From assembly GCA_045805565.1 (NCBI GenBank), contig JBJMKZ010000009.1, forward strand, positions 1 through 47,087: a stretch of DNA of 47,087 nucleotides. The letters are read 5' to 3'. The position numbers were made by a program, and so were the translations under genes. The notes beneath the pieces were generated by a model that was given only the letters and a program-made list of their open reading frames with translations, was not told the DNA's origin and searched no databases. Source of the DNA: DATAEY01 sp045805565 (GTDB taxonomy: Bacteria; Actinomycetota; Thermoleophilia; Solirubrobacterales; Solirubrobacteraceae). Shown here one piece after another: positions 8,267 through 15,944 of this stretch. The first letter of the stretch is position 1. Each line of letters starts with the position of its first letter.

Positions 8267-9460
8267 CTAGAGCCCGAGCGACTTGCCGAGGATCTCCTTC
8301 ATGATCTCGTCGGTCCCACCGCCGATCGGGCCGAGCCGGGCGTCGCGGGCGGCGCGCTCGATGTCGTATTCCCGCATGTATCCGGCGCCCCCGTGGATCT
8401 GGAGGCAGGTGTCCATCAGGTCGAACGCGGCGCGCTGGGTCGCCAGCTTGGCCATCGTGACCTCCCGCACGGCGTCGTGGCCCTCCACGAACAGCCTCAG
8501 GGCGTGGTAGGTGAGGCAGCGCCCGGCCTCGATCGTGGTGGCCATCTCGGCGAACTTGTGCCGGATCGCCTGGTGTGACGCGATGGGCCGGCCGAACGCG
8601 GTGCGCGCGCGGGCGAAGTCCAGCGTGCGCTCGAACGCAGCCTGCATCCCGCCCACCGACCCGAGCGCCATCAGCAGCCGCTCCCACTGGAAGTTCGCCA
8701 TGATCAGATAGAAGCCGCCGTCCTGCTCTCCCAGCAGGTTCTCCTCCGGGACGAAAGCGTCGTCCAGGGAGATCAGGGCGGTGTCCGAGGCGTGCCAGCC
8801 CAGCTTCTCCAGCTTGCTGGCCTCCACCCCTGGCCCCTTGTCCACGATGAAGAAGGACAGGCCTCGGTGGCCCCCCTCGGGAGCCGTGCGGGCCGCGGTG
8901 ACGACGAAGTCGGCCCGCACCCCGTTGGTGATGAAGGTCTTGGTGCCGCGCAGCGTCCAACCCCCCTCCTCCCGGGTGGCGCGGGTCTTGATCGACGCCA
9001 CGTCCGACCCCGCGTCCGGCTCGGTGATCCCCAGCGCCGCGATCTTCTCCCCTCGGATGCCCGGCATCAGGTAACGCCGCTTCTGGTCCTCGGTGCCGAA
9101 CTTCCAGACCGGGGGCAACGCGATCGAGCTGTGCGCCCCGATCCCCGCCGCCAGCCCGCCCGACCCGCAGCGCGAGAGCTCCTCCGCGAACACGGCGTCG
9201 GCCACGTAGCCGCCGCCCTGTCCCCCGTAGCGCTCCTCGAACTTGAGCCCAAGGTACCCGCGCTCCGCCAGGCGATGGAAGACCTCGTCGGGGAACCAGC
9301 GCGCCTCCTCCCACTCGGGCGCATGCGGCCGCAGCTCGGTCTCGACGAACCGCCGCACCGCGGCGCGGAACTCCTCGTGCTCCTCGGTGAACGGCGGGAT
9401 GGGCCGACGGGGCGCCGCCGACGGGAGCCCCCGGTCGGCGAGCGCGGATGAGGTGCTCAT
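8267..9460 (-). CDS. Acyl-CoA dehydrogenase
   Basis: 397-residue FAD-dependent acyl-CoA dehydrogenase that would introduce a 2,3-double bond into an acyl-CoA and pass electrons to ETF. Seen: the N-terminal helical domain, signature ITEPDAGSDVASIKTRA near residue 140, TKTFITNG, the C-terminal AFGRPIASHQAIRHK block, and QIHGGAGYMREYDIER with the downstream GGGTDEIMKEIL. In the IVD/long-chain branches the catalytic Glu lies earlier, and the GGAGYMREYDIER segment carries a possible catalytic Glu. The ATG at 9460 overlaps the stop of the upstream SnoaL-like gene (ATGA), so the two are translationally coupled. Chain-length preference cannot be read from sequence. Confidence 0.9.
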   Translation of the reverse strand: MSTSSALADRGLPSAAPRRPIPPFTEEHEEFRAAVRRFVETELRPHAPEWEEARWFPDEVFHRLAERGYLGLKFEERYGGQGGGYVADAVFAEELSRCGSGGLAAGIGAHSSIALPPVWKFGTEDQKRRYLMPGIRGEKIAALGITEPDAGSDVASIKTRATREEGGWTLRGTKTFITNGVRADFVVTAARTAPEGGHRGLSFFIVDKGPGVEASKLEKLGWHASDTALISLDDAFVPEENLLGEQDGGFYLIMANFQWERLLMALGSVGGMQAAFERTLDFARARTAFGRPIASHQAIRHKFAEMATTIEAGRCLTYHALRLFVEGHDAVREVTMAKLATQRAAFDLMDTCLQIHGGAGYMREYDIERAARDARLGPIGGGTDEIMKEILGKSLGL

Positions 9461-9933
9461 CGCGGCGGTGCGGCGCTCTCGCCGGGGATGCCCTCGGCCT
9501 CTCCCGACTCGAGCACGGTGTATCCGCGTCCGGCGTGGTCGAAGCCCATCAGGTCGCCGGAGCGGTTCTTCTCGTTGGAGTGGAAGTAGGCGCGGACCTC
9601 GGCGATGCGGCCGTCGCGGAAGCGGAACCATTCGGTCCCGCGGTCCAGGCGCGGCTCGCCGAACTTGGGGTCGCGCCAGGTCATCGTCCACTCGATGCAC
9701 GCCTGGTCGCCGTCCTCGATCCCGTTCTCGACGTACCAGCGGCCCCCGAGCCTCTCTACCGCCGTCCTGGTGTGCTCGCCGATCGTCATGGCGCCCCGGT
9801 GTGGCGCCATGCGCGTGTAGTAGTGAACGGCGTCGTCGGTGAAGTGCCGCGCGATCCGCTCCGGGTCGCCGGTGTTCAACGCCTCGTAGTAGCTGCGGAT
9901 GTGGTCGAGCAGCGCGCCCACGGGTTCAGGCAC
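9457..9933 (-). CDS. SnoaL-like / NTF2-like fold protein
   Basis: 158 residues of the SnoaL/NTF2 superfamily: helix ALLDHIRSYYEALNTGDPER, FTDDAVHYYTRM, then strands with TEWFRFRDGRIAEVRAYF. Members are small cone-shaped domains acting as isomerases, dehydratases or ligand-binding proteins, so no reaction is assigned. It is the first gene of a minus-strand pair with the acyl-CoA dehydrogenase (ATGA overlap), which suggests a role with a CoA-ester or related substrate. The GTG at 9933 gives full family length; a second GTG four codons in is possible. No ribosome-binding site is obvious. Confidence 0.75.
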   Translation of the reverse strand: MPEPVGALLDHIRSYYEALNTGDPERIARHFTDDAVHYYTRMAPHRGAMTIGEHTRTAVERLGGRWYVENGIEDGDQACIEWTMTWRDPKFGEPRLDRGTEWFRFRDGRIAEVRAYFHSNEKNRSGDLMGFDHAGRGYTVLESGEAEGIPGESAAPPR

Positions 9934-9961
9934 CCAATCTAACGTGGCCGAACAGCGGAGC

Positions 9962-9984
9962 CTTTGCTGTTTGCGAAGGCAAAG
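9962..9984. repeat. Short inverted repeat upstream of the SnoaL-like gene
   Basis: CTTTGC and GCAAAG arms separated by 11 bases in an unusually T/A-containing stretch of the 108-bp intergenic region 9934-10041. TTTGC is also repeated directly. It lies 29 bp upstream of the SnoaL-like start on the minus strand and could be an operator or a weak hairpin; nothing else identifies it. Confidence 0.3.
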
Positions 9985-9999
9985 CGGTGAGGCCGGGAG

Positions 10000-10016
10000 G
10001 GGCGGCGAAGCCGCCC
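10000..10016 (-). terminator. Perfect GC hairpin, possible terminator
   Basis: Seven-base-pair perfect stem GGGCGGC/GCCGCCC with a GAA triloop, 25 bp after the stop of the acyl-CoA dehydrogenase at 10042. There is no U tract, as is common in high-GC actinobacteria. It separates that gene from the SnoaL-like gene. Confidence 0.4.
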
Positions 10017-10041
10017 GGTCACGGGGCGGACGGCGTCTCGC

Positions 10042-11259
10042 TCACACGCCGTAGGAACGTCCAATGACGTCCAGCATGATCTCGTCGGTCCCGGCGCCGA
10101 TCCGGTTCAGGCGCGTGTCGCGCCACACTCGCTCGACGCCGTACTCCTTCATGTAGCCGGCACCCCCGTGTATCTGGATGCACTCGTCGGCCACCTCGAC
10201 CGCGACGCGGGCGGCATGGAGCTTGGCCATCGAGATCTCCCGCACCGGGTACTCGCCGTTCTGGAAGCGCCACGCGGTCGTGTAGACCATCTGGCGCGCC
10301 GACTCGATCTTGGTCGCCATCTGGGCGAACTTGTGGCGGTTGACCTGGAAGCTGCCGATGGGGCGCCCGAACGCGATGCGCTCCTTGGCGTAATCCAACG
10401 TGCGGTCGAAGCACTTCTGGGCGCCGGCGACGCACCCGGCGGCGCCGATCAGGCGCTCGCCCTGGAGCTCCCACATGATGTGGTAGAAGCCCTTGCCGAT
10501 CTGCCCGAGCGCGGCGTCGGCGGGAACTCGCACGTCCTGGAAGGCCAGCAGCGCGGTGTCCGACGCGTGCATGCCGAGCTTCTCCAGCTTCTTCTCTCGG
10601 ATCACGCCCGGCAGGTCCATGTCCACCAGGAACAGGGTGAAGCCGTCGTAGCCGGCGTCGGGGTCGCTCTTGGCCACCAGCACGATGAAGTCGGCCCGGT
10701 GGCCGTTGGTGATGTACGTCTTGGAGCCGTTGATCACCCACTCGTCGCCGTCGCGCACGGCCCGGGTCTTGATCCCGGCGACGTCCGAGCCGGCGTCCGG
10801 CTCGGTGATGCCCAGGCAGGAGATCCGCTCGCCTCGGATCGAGGGGGCCAGGTAGCGCTGCTTCTGCTCCTCGGTGCCGAACAGGAAGATGGGGGGCGTC
10901 GCCATGTCGGTGTGGACCGAGACGCCCATCGCGAGCCCGCCCGAATTGGAGTGGGTCATCTCCTCGGCCAGCACGATGTTGCAGTAGTAGTCGCCGCCCT
11001 GGCCGCCGTACTGCTCCGGATACGAAAGTCCCAGGAAGCCCAGCTCGCCCATCCGCCGGAACACCCAGTCGGGGAACGTCGTCTCCTCCCACTCCTCGGC
11101 GTGCGGCGCGAGCTCCCTGGTCACGAAGGCGCGGATCGACTCCCGCAGGCGATCGTGGTGATCCTCGAAGATGAAGTGCCGGCGGCGGGCGCCGAAGTCC
11201 GGCCGCAGGACGGTGTCCGACGCCGCGGCGTCGACGGGGGCGGAGGCGGGGCTGCTCAC
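10042..11259 (-). CDS. Acyl-CoA dehydrogenase, divergent to the BKACE operon
   Basis: 405-residue acyl-CoA dehydrogenase, similar in layout to the other one at 8267-9460 but clearly divergent. Seen: ITEPDAGSDVAGIKTRA, SKTYITNG, the KKLEKLGMHASDT loop, AFGRPIGSFQVNRHK, and QIHGGAGYMKEYGVER with GAGTDEIMLDVIG. It should oxidise an acyl-CoA at C2-C3 with transfer of electrons to ETF. The start GTG at 11259 has GAGGAG ten bases upstream; an ORF extension to 11337 runs through the intergenic region and is unlikely. It is transcribed divergently from the crotonase gene at 11351, sharing a 91-bp control region, so it probably belongs to the same pathway. Confidence 0.9.
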   Translation of the reverse strand: MSSPASAPVDAAASDTVLRPDFGARRRHFIFEDHHDRLRESIRAFVTRELAPHAEEWEETTFPDWVFRRMGELGFLGLSYPEQYGGQGGDYYCNIVLAEEMTHSNSGGLAMGVSVHTDMATPPIFLFGTEEQKQRYLAPSIRGERISCLGITEPDAGSDVAGIKTRAVRDGDEWVINGSKTYITNGHRADFIVLVAKSDPDAGYDGFTLFLVDMDLPGVIREKKLEKLGMHASDTALLAFQDVRVPADAALGQIGKGFYHIMWELQGERLIGAAGCVAGAQKCFDRTLDYAKERIAFGRPIGSFQVNRHKFAQMATKIESARQMVYTTAWRFQNGEYPVREISMAKLHAARVAVEVADECIQIHGGAGYMKEYGVERVWRDTRLNRIGAGTDEIMLDVIGRSYGV

Positions 11260-11350
11260 TGTAGGGTGGCTCCTCGGTCGGGGGGCGCTGGCACGGTAAC
11301 CCAGCGACTGGTAAAAGTAAACAGTAGGACTTCCCACTTACTGCACGCGC
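11260..11350. promoter_or_regulatory. Divergent promoter region of the BKACE operon
   Basis: 91 bp between divergent genes. Positions 11310-11343 are markedly richer in A/T than the surroundings and contain paired short arms: CAGTA (11322-11326) with TACTG (11339-11343), and AGTAA (11316-11320) with TTACT (11338-11342). A MerR-family regulator is encoded at the end of the rightward operon, making this the natural place for its operator. For the rightward gene, CTTACT ending eight bases before GTG 11351 could be a leaderless -10. Boundaries are not certain. Confidence 0.4.
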
Positions 11351-12139
11351 GTGTCCTACGAGACGCTTCGCTACGACGTCGCCGATACCGGCGTCGCCAC
11401 CATCACTCTCGATCAGCCCGAGAACCGCAACGCGTTGTCGCCCGAGTTGCTGGGCGAGCTGATCGCGGCCTACGAGGCCGCGCGCGACGACGACGCGGTC
11501 CGCTGCGTGGTGCTCACGTCCTCCCACGACCGGATCTTCTCCTCTGGCGCCAACCTGGGCGGGTTCGCCGCCGAGGTGCCGTTGGTCCACAAGCACTTCG
11601 GCTTCACCGGGCTGCTGCCGCGGCTGTTCGCCTTGATCGCCGGGCTACCCAAGCCGACGATCTGCGCCGCCAACGGCCACGTCCTCGCCGGGGCGCTGGG
11701 GATCGCGCTCGCCTGTGACCTGGTGATCGCCAGCGAGGCCGCCGAGTTCGGGACGCCGGAGATCAACGTCGGCGCGTTTCCGTTCATGATCATGGCCCTC
11801 ATCTATCGCAACGTGCCGCGCAAGCGCACCAACGAGCTGCTGCTGCTGGGCGAGCGGATCAGCGCGCAGGAGGCCAAGCAGGCGGGCATCGTCAACCGGG
11901 TGGTGCCCGTCGGCGAGCTGGCGGCGGCCGTCGAGGAGTGGGCCCGGAAGCTGGCCTCGAGGTCCCCGGCGATCATGCGCCTGGGCAAGGAGGCGATGTT
12001 CCGCCAGCAGGACATGCCGCTCGCCGACGCCCTCGAGTACCTGCGCTCCCAGCTCGCGCTGGCGCTGTCGACCGAGGACGTCGTCGAGGGCGTGACGGCG
12101 TTCTTCGAGAAGCGGGAGCCGGTGTGGAAGGGGAGATGA
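11351..12139 (+). CDS. Enoyl-CoA hydratase/isomerase family protein
   Basis: 262-residue crotonase-fold protein, first gene of a seven-gene operon. Seen: IFSSGANLGGF (first oxyanion residue region), CAANGHVLAGALGIALACD, and EFGTPEINVGAFP. The Glu of the GGGCE motif of true hydratases is replaced (AGALG), while the second Glu (TPEI) is kept, as in several isomerases, hydrolases and one-Glu hydratases of the superfamily. So the reaction is open: hydration, isomerisation or another enolate chemistry. The GTG at 11351 starts it; the last codon overlaps the next gene as ATGA. It is divergent from an acyl-CoA dehydrogenase, which would supply an enoyl-CoA. Confidence 0.87.
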   Translation: MSYETLRYDVADTGVATITLDQPENRNALSPELLGELIAAYEAARDDDAVRCVVLTSSHDRIFSSGANLGGFAAEVPLVHKHFGFTGLLPRLFALIAGLPKPTICAANGHVLAGALGIALACDLVIASEAAEFGTPEINVGAFPFMIMALIYRNVPRKRTNELLLLGERISAQEAKQAGIVNRVVPVGELAAAVEEWARKLASRSPAIMRLGKEAMFRQQDMPLADALEYLRSQLALALSTEDVVEGVTAFFEKREPVWKGR

Positions 12140-12993
12140 GCCCCGCCTCCTTGGCGCTGCGGCCGGCCAGCCTCGTCGGCCTGCGCTGCCGCATCTCGGA
12201 GCCGGCGTCGTACGCGCGCGGCATCGAGCCCCTGGTGGACGCGCTCGCCGGCCGGCTGGACACCGCGCCCCGGATGATCGGAACGCCCCCGGACGGGCCG
12301 CCGCTGGGGCGGCCCTACGCGCAAGACCTGCGCGCCGCGCGCGGATGCCTGCTCGAAGCCGGCGGCCAGGTCGACGACGCCCTGGCCGCGGGCCGCCTCC
12401 CGGTCCTCGTCCACGGCGACTGCTCGATCTGCCTCGGGACGTTGCCGGCCCTCGCCCGCCGCGAGCCCGGCGTGAAGGTGCTGTGGCTCGACGCCCACGG
12501 CGACTTCAACACGCCTGATACCAGCCCAAGCGGGTGGCTGGGCGGCATGTCGCTGGCTGGCGCCTGCGGGCGGTGGGATCCGGGGCTGGGCCTGCCGCCG
12601 TTCCCCGCCGAGCGGGTGGTCCTGTGCGGGGTGCGCGAGCTGGACCCGGGCGAGCGCGAGCTGCTGGAGCGCAGCTCGGCGACCGTCATCGGCGCGTCGC
12701 TGGAGACGCTGGTCTACCTGGCGAACGCGCTCGACGGCGCTCCCGTCTACGTCCACCTGGACCCCGACGTGCTCGACCCGGCGGTGTTCCCGGCGCAGTT
12801 CCCGGCCGATGGCGGGCTGAGCGCCGACAAGCTCTACGACCTGCTGGAGGCCGTGGCCGGCTCATGCCGGGTGGTCGGCCTCGAGGTCGCCGCCTTCCAT
12901 GCTCCCGACGATGCGGCCGAGCGGTCGCGCTGCGCCGACCTGCTGGCCGGCGCGGTCGAGCCGCTGCTGGCCGACGCGAGCCATGGCCACTGA
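12136..12993 (+). CDS. Arginase/ureohydrolase-fold protein with Cys replacing a metal-ligand His
   Basis: 285 residues of the arginase/agmatinase/formiminoglutamase fold. The metal motifs are HGDCSICLG (normally GGDHS), DAHGDFNTP (DAHxDxN, intact) and HLDPDVLDP (normally S-x-D-x-D-x-x-DP, both Asp present). The Mn-A ligand His of GGDHS is therefore Cys. Such GDCS variants exist among uncharacterised bacterial arginase-family proteins, so it is a subfamily trait rather than random decay. Hydrolysis of a guanidino or formimino group is the family reaction, but is not assured here. ATG overlaps the crotonase stop; the gene end overlaps the carboxyltransferase start by 11 bp. Confidence 0.8.
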   Translation: MSPASLALRPASLVGLRCRISEPASYARGIEPLVDALAGRLDTAPRMIGTPPDGPPLGRPYAQDLRAARGCLLEAGGQVDDALAAGRLPVLVHGDCSICLGTLPALARREPGVKVLWLDAHGDFNTPDTSPSGWLGGMSLAGACGRWDPGLGLPPFPAERVVLCGVRELDPGERELLERSSATVIGASLETLVYLANALDGAPVYVHLDPDVLDPAVFPAQFPADGGLSADKLYDLLEAVAGSCRVVGLEVAAFHAPDDAAERSRCADLLAGAVEPLLADASHGH

Positions 12994-14557
12994 CACCCGT
13001 CCCCCCTCGATCCTGCGGCCCCTCGTCGAGGAGCTCCAGGCGCGCCGCGAGAAGGCCAGGCTCGGCGGCGGCTCCGAGAAGATCGCCAAGCAGCACGACG
13101 CCGGCAAGCTCACGGCCCGCGAGCGAATCGGCCTGCTGATCGACGATGGCACCTTCACCGAGCTGGGCATCCACGGCGGCCCGCACTTCTCGCAGCGGGC
13201 GATGGACGGCAAGGAGGCGCCCGCCGACGGGGTGATCACCGGGTACGGCAAGGTCGACGGGCGGATGGTCGCGGTCTGCGCCTACGACTTCACGGTCATG
13301 GCCGGCTCGATGGGGGCCACCGGGGAGTTGAAGGTCAGCCGCCTGCGCGAGCTGGCGCTCACCAAGCGCATCCCGTTCATCTGGCTCCTGGATTCGGCCG
13401 GCGCGCGCATCCAGGAGGCGATCGGCTCGCTGTTCGCGGGGACCGGCCACCTGTTCCGCGAGGAGGTAGTGATGAGCGGCGTGATCCCCCAGATCGCCGC
13501 GCTGGTCGGGCCCTGCGCCGCCGGGACCGCCTACATCCCCGGCCTGGCCGACTTCGTGCCGATGGTTCGCGGCCAGGGCTCGATGGCCCTGGCCGGGCCG
13601 CACCTGGTCCGCGCGGCGGTGGGCGAGGACGTGACCCAGGAGGAACTCGGAGGCTCGCGCGTGCACTGCCGCAGGTCGGGGGTGGGCGACCTCGAGGTCG
13701 CCGACGACCAGGAGTGCATCGCCAGGATCAAGGAGTACCTCTCCTACATGCCGCAGAACTGCGAGGAGCGCCCTCCGGTCATCGCGTGCGACGACCCGAT
13801 CGAGCGGATGGACGACGAGCTGCTCGACGTCGTGCCCGAATCCAACCGCAAGCCCTACGACATGTACGACGTGATCCGCCGCATCGTCGACCATGGCTCC
13901 TACTTCGACCTCAAGCCGCAGTGGGCCAAGACGGTGATCACCTGCCTGGCCCGCTTCGGCGGCCGGCCGGCGGGAATCGTGGCCAGCCAGCCCAAGCAGA
14001 TCGGCGGCATCCTCGACAACGACTCGGCGGACAAGGCGGCGCGCTTCATCAACCTCTGCAACGCCTACTCGATCCCGCTGGTGTTCCTCCAGGACGTTCC
14101 GGGCTTCATGGTCGGAACCAAGGTGGAGGAGGCGGGGATCATCCGCCACGGCGCCAAGATGCTCTACGCGGTGGCCAACGCGACGGTGCCGAAGCTCACC
14201 GTGGTGATCCGCAAGGCCTACGGCGCCGGCTACTACGTGATGTGCGGGAAGGCGTACGAGCCCGACCTCATCGTCGCCTGGCCGACCGCCGAGATCAGCG
14301 TCATGGGGCCCGAGGGGGCGGTGGAGATCATCTTCCGCAAGCAGGTGGAGGCGGCGGAGGATCCGGTGGCCAAGAAGGCCGAGCTGATCGCCGACTTCCG
14401 CAAGCTGATCGACGTCTACATCGCCGCCGGCAACGACATGGTCGACGACGTCATCGATCCGCGCGAGACTCGTCCGGTCGTCTGCCGGGCGCTCGAGATG
14501 GCCGCCAACAAGCACGTGGAGCGTCCCTGGAAGCGCAGCGGAGTCGTCCCGGTCTGA
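12983..14557 (+). CDS. Acyl-CoA carboxylase beta (carboxyltransferase) subunit
   Basis: 524-residue biotin-dependent carboxyltransferase of the PccB/AccD type. N-terminal crotonase-like half: YDFTVMAGSMGATGELKV, LDSAGARIQE and SGVIPQIAALVGPCAAGTAYIPG, with oxyanion-hole glycines; C-terminal half: FLQDVPGFMVGTKVEEAGIIRHGAKM, RKAYGAGYYVMCG and WPTAEISVMGPEGAV. It would move CO2 from carboxybiotin to an acyl-CoA such as propionyl-, methylcrotonyl- or a pathway-specific acyl-CoA; the fold is shared with decarboxylase alpha subunits. No biotin carboxylase/carrier subunit is encoded in the window, so the partner must lie elsewhere. ATG 12983 overlaps the arginase-like gene. Confidence 0.9.
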   Translation: MATDTRPPSILRPLVEELQARREKARLGGGSEKIAKQHDAGKLTARERIGLLIDDGTFTELGIHGGPHFSQRAMDGKEAPADGVITGYGKVDGRMVAVCAYDFTVMAGSMGATGELKVSRLRELALTKRIPFIWLLDSAGARIQEAIGSLFAGTGHLFREEVVMSGVIPQIAALVGPCAAGTAYIPGLADFVPMVRGQGSMALAGPHLVRAAVGEDVTQEELGGSRVHCRRSGVGDLEVADDQECIARIKEYLSYMPQNCEERPPVIACDDPIERMDDELLDVVPESNRKPYDMYDVIRRIVDHGSYFDLKPQWAKTVITCLARFGGRPAGIVASQPKQIGGILDNDSADKAARFINLCNAYSIPLVFLQDVPGFMVGTKVEEAGIIRHGAKMLYAVANATVPKLTVVIRKAYGAGYYVMCGKAYEPDLIVAWPTAEISVMGPEGAVEIIFRKQVEAAEDPVAKKAELIADFRKLIDVYIAAGNDMVDDVIDPRETRPVVCRALEMAANKHVERPWKRSGVVPV

Positions 14558-15021
14558 TGGGACTTGCGCAGCTCCAGAACCGCCTCTCCGACCGCATGCG
14601 TCACCCGGAGGCGTTTCGGGCGGCCGCCGACCAACGCCGCCGACCGGACTTCTCGGCCCTCGAAGGCCACAAGTACGCGCTGCTGACCACGTTCCGAGCC
14701 AGCGGCGAGGCGGTCCCGACGCCGGTCTGGTTCGGGCTCTCGGAGGGCCGGGCCTACGTCCGCTCCGGCGCCGACGCGGGCAAGGTGAAGCGGATCCGAC
14801 GCGACCCCCGGGTGCGGCTGTCGCCCTGCACGGTGCGGGGGCGGCCGCGGGGCCCGTCGGCCGAGGGCCGGGCGCGGGTGCTGCCGGCGGACGCGGAGCG
14901 CCACGCCGAGGCCGCGCTTGCCGCCAACTACGGGCTCGGGCGCAGGCTCTTCGAGCGCACCGCCGGTTCGGTCGGCGACGCCGTGTACCTGGAGATCGCT
15001 CCCGCCGGCGACGCCGCATGA
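14557..15021 (+). CDS. PPOX-class (probably F420-dependent) oxidoreductase
   Basis: 154-residue split-beta-barrel flavin/deazaflavin-binding protein. The recognisable block is KYALLTTFRASGEAVPTPVWF, followed by GRAYVRSGADAGKVKRIRRDPRVRLSPC and ARVLPADAERHAEAALAANYG, typical of the actinobacterial PPOX class F420-dependent group. These reduce diverse substrates or act in stress protection, and the physiological substrate here is unknown. Translation starts on the ATG of a TGATG overlap with the carboxyltransferase stop, and the gene ends in ATGA overlap with the BKACE gene. Its placement inside the operon suggests a redox step of the same pathway or a protective function. Confidence 0.75.
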   Translation: MGLAQLQNRLSDRMRHPEAFRAAADQRRRPDFSALEGHKYALLTTFRASGEAVPTPVWFGLSEGRAYVRSGADAGKVKRIRRDPRVRLSPCTVRGRPRGPSAEGRARVLPADAERHAEAALAANYGLGRRLFERTAGSVGDAVYLEIAPAGDAA

Positions 15022-15944
15022 GCCTCGAGAACCCGGTCGTCATCACCTGCTCGATCTCGGGCACGATCGCCAACCGGGAGCAGTGCCCGGCGATTCCCTA
15101 CACCCCGCAGGAGTACGCGGCCGAGGCGCGCCGCATCGTGGACGAGGGCGGCGCGATGATCCACATCCACGCGCGCAGGCCGGACGGCACCCCGTCCTAC
15201 GAGATCGACGACTTCCGCGCCATCACCGACGCGATCCTGGCCGAGGTCGACGACGTGATCATCAACTACTCGACCGGCGCCGTCGGCGTGCCGGTGCGCA
15301 AGCGGATCGCCTACCTGCGGGAGCTGCGCCCGGAGGTCGCCGCGCTGAACATGGGCTCGATGAACTACGCCAAGTACTCGCGCAAGCGCAAGGACTTCGT
15401 GTTCAAGACGGTGTTCGCCAACCCGTTCGACGAGATCATCGAGTTCCTGTCGGTGATGCGCGAGTGCGGGATCAAGCCCGAGCACGAGTGCTTCGACCTG
15501 GGCCACATCGGATCGCTGGCGCCGCTGGTGGACATGGGCGTCCTGGAGCCCCCGCTGCACGTCTCGTGCGTGATGGGGGTGGTCGGGGGGGTTCCGCCCA
15601 CCGCGCGCAACCTCGCCCACATGGCGGAGAACGTCCCACCGGGCAGCCACTGGGGAGTCATCGGAATCTCGCGCGACCAGTGGATGCTGGTCGCCGCGGC
15701 GCTCACCCTGGGCGGCTCGATCCGGGTCGGGCTGGAGGACAACTTCTACCTTCCCGACGGGGAGATGGCCCGCTCCAACGGAGAGCTCATCGCGCGGGCG
15801 CGCCGGATGGCCGAAGACGTCGGGCGGCGCCCGGCGACGGTGGCGGAGGCGCGCGACCTCATGGGGATCCAGCCGCCCGATCGCCTCAGCCGGCGCGAGA
15901 TGCTCGCTCACCCGATCGAGGCCTCGGAGAGGGCGCAGACGTGA
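15018..15944 (+). CDS. Beta-keto acid cleavage enzyme (BKACE, Kce-like)
   Basis: 308 residues of the BKACE (DUF849) family: Zn2+-dependent condensation-cleavage of a beta-keto acid with acetyl-CoA to give acetoacetate and a shorter acyl-CoA. Seen: VITCSISGTIA at the N-terminus, AGG-like block with MIHIHARRPDG carrying two His Zn ligands, NYSTGAVGV, LNMGSMNYAK, FDLGHIG, and a late Glu ligand in VGLEDNFYLPDGE. Length is normal for the family. Family substrates include 3-keto-5-aminohexanoate, betaine- and carnitine-derived keto acids; the specificity here cannot be stated. ATG overlaps the upstream stop, and the stop overlaps the GTG of the CoA-transferase (GTGA). Confidence 0.9.
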   Translation: MSLENPVVITCSISGTIANREQCPAIPYTPQEYAAEARRIVDEGGAMIHIHARRPDGTPSYEIDDFRAITDAILAEVDDVIINYSTGAVGVPVRKRIAYLRELRPEVAALNMGSMNYAKYSRKRKDFVFKTVFANPFDEIIEFLSVMRECGIKPEHECFDLGHIGSLAPLVDMGVLEPPLHVSCVMGVVGGVPPTARNLAHMAENVPPGSHWGVIGISRDQWMLVAAALTLGGSIRVGLEDNFYLPDGEMARSNGELIARARRMAEDVGRRPATVAEARDLMGIQPPDRLSRREMLAHPIEASERAQT

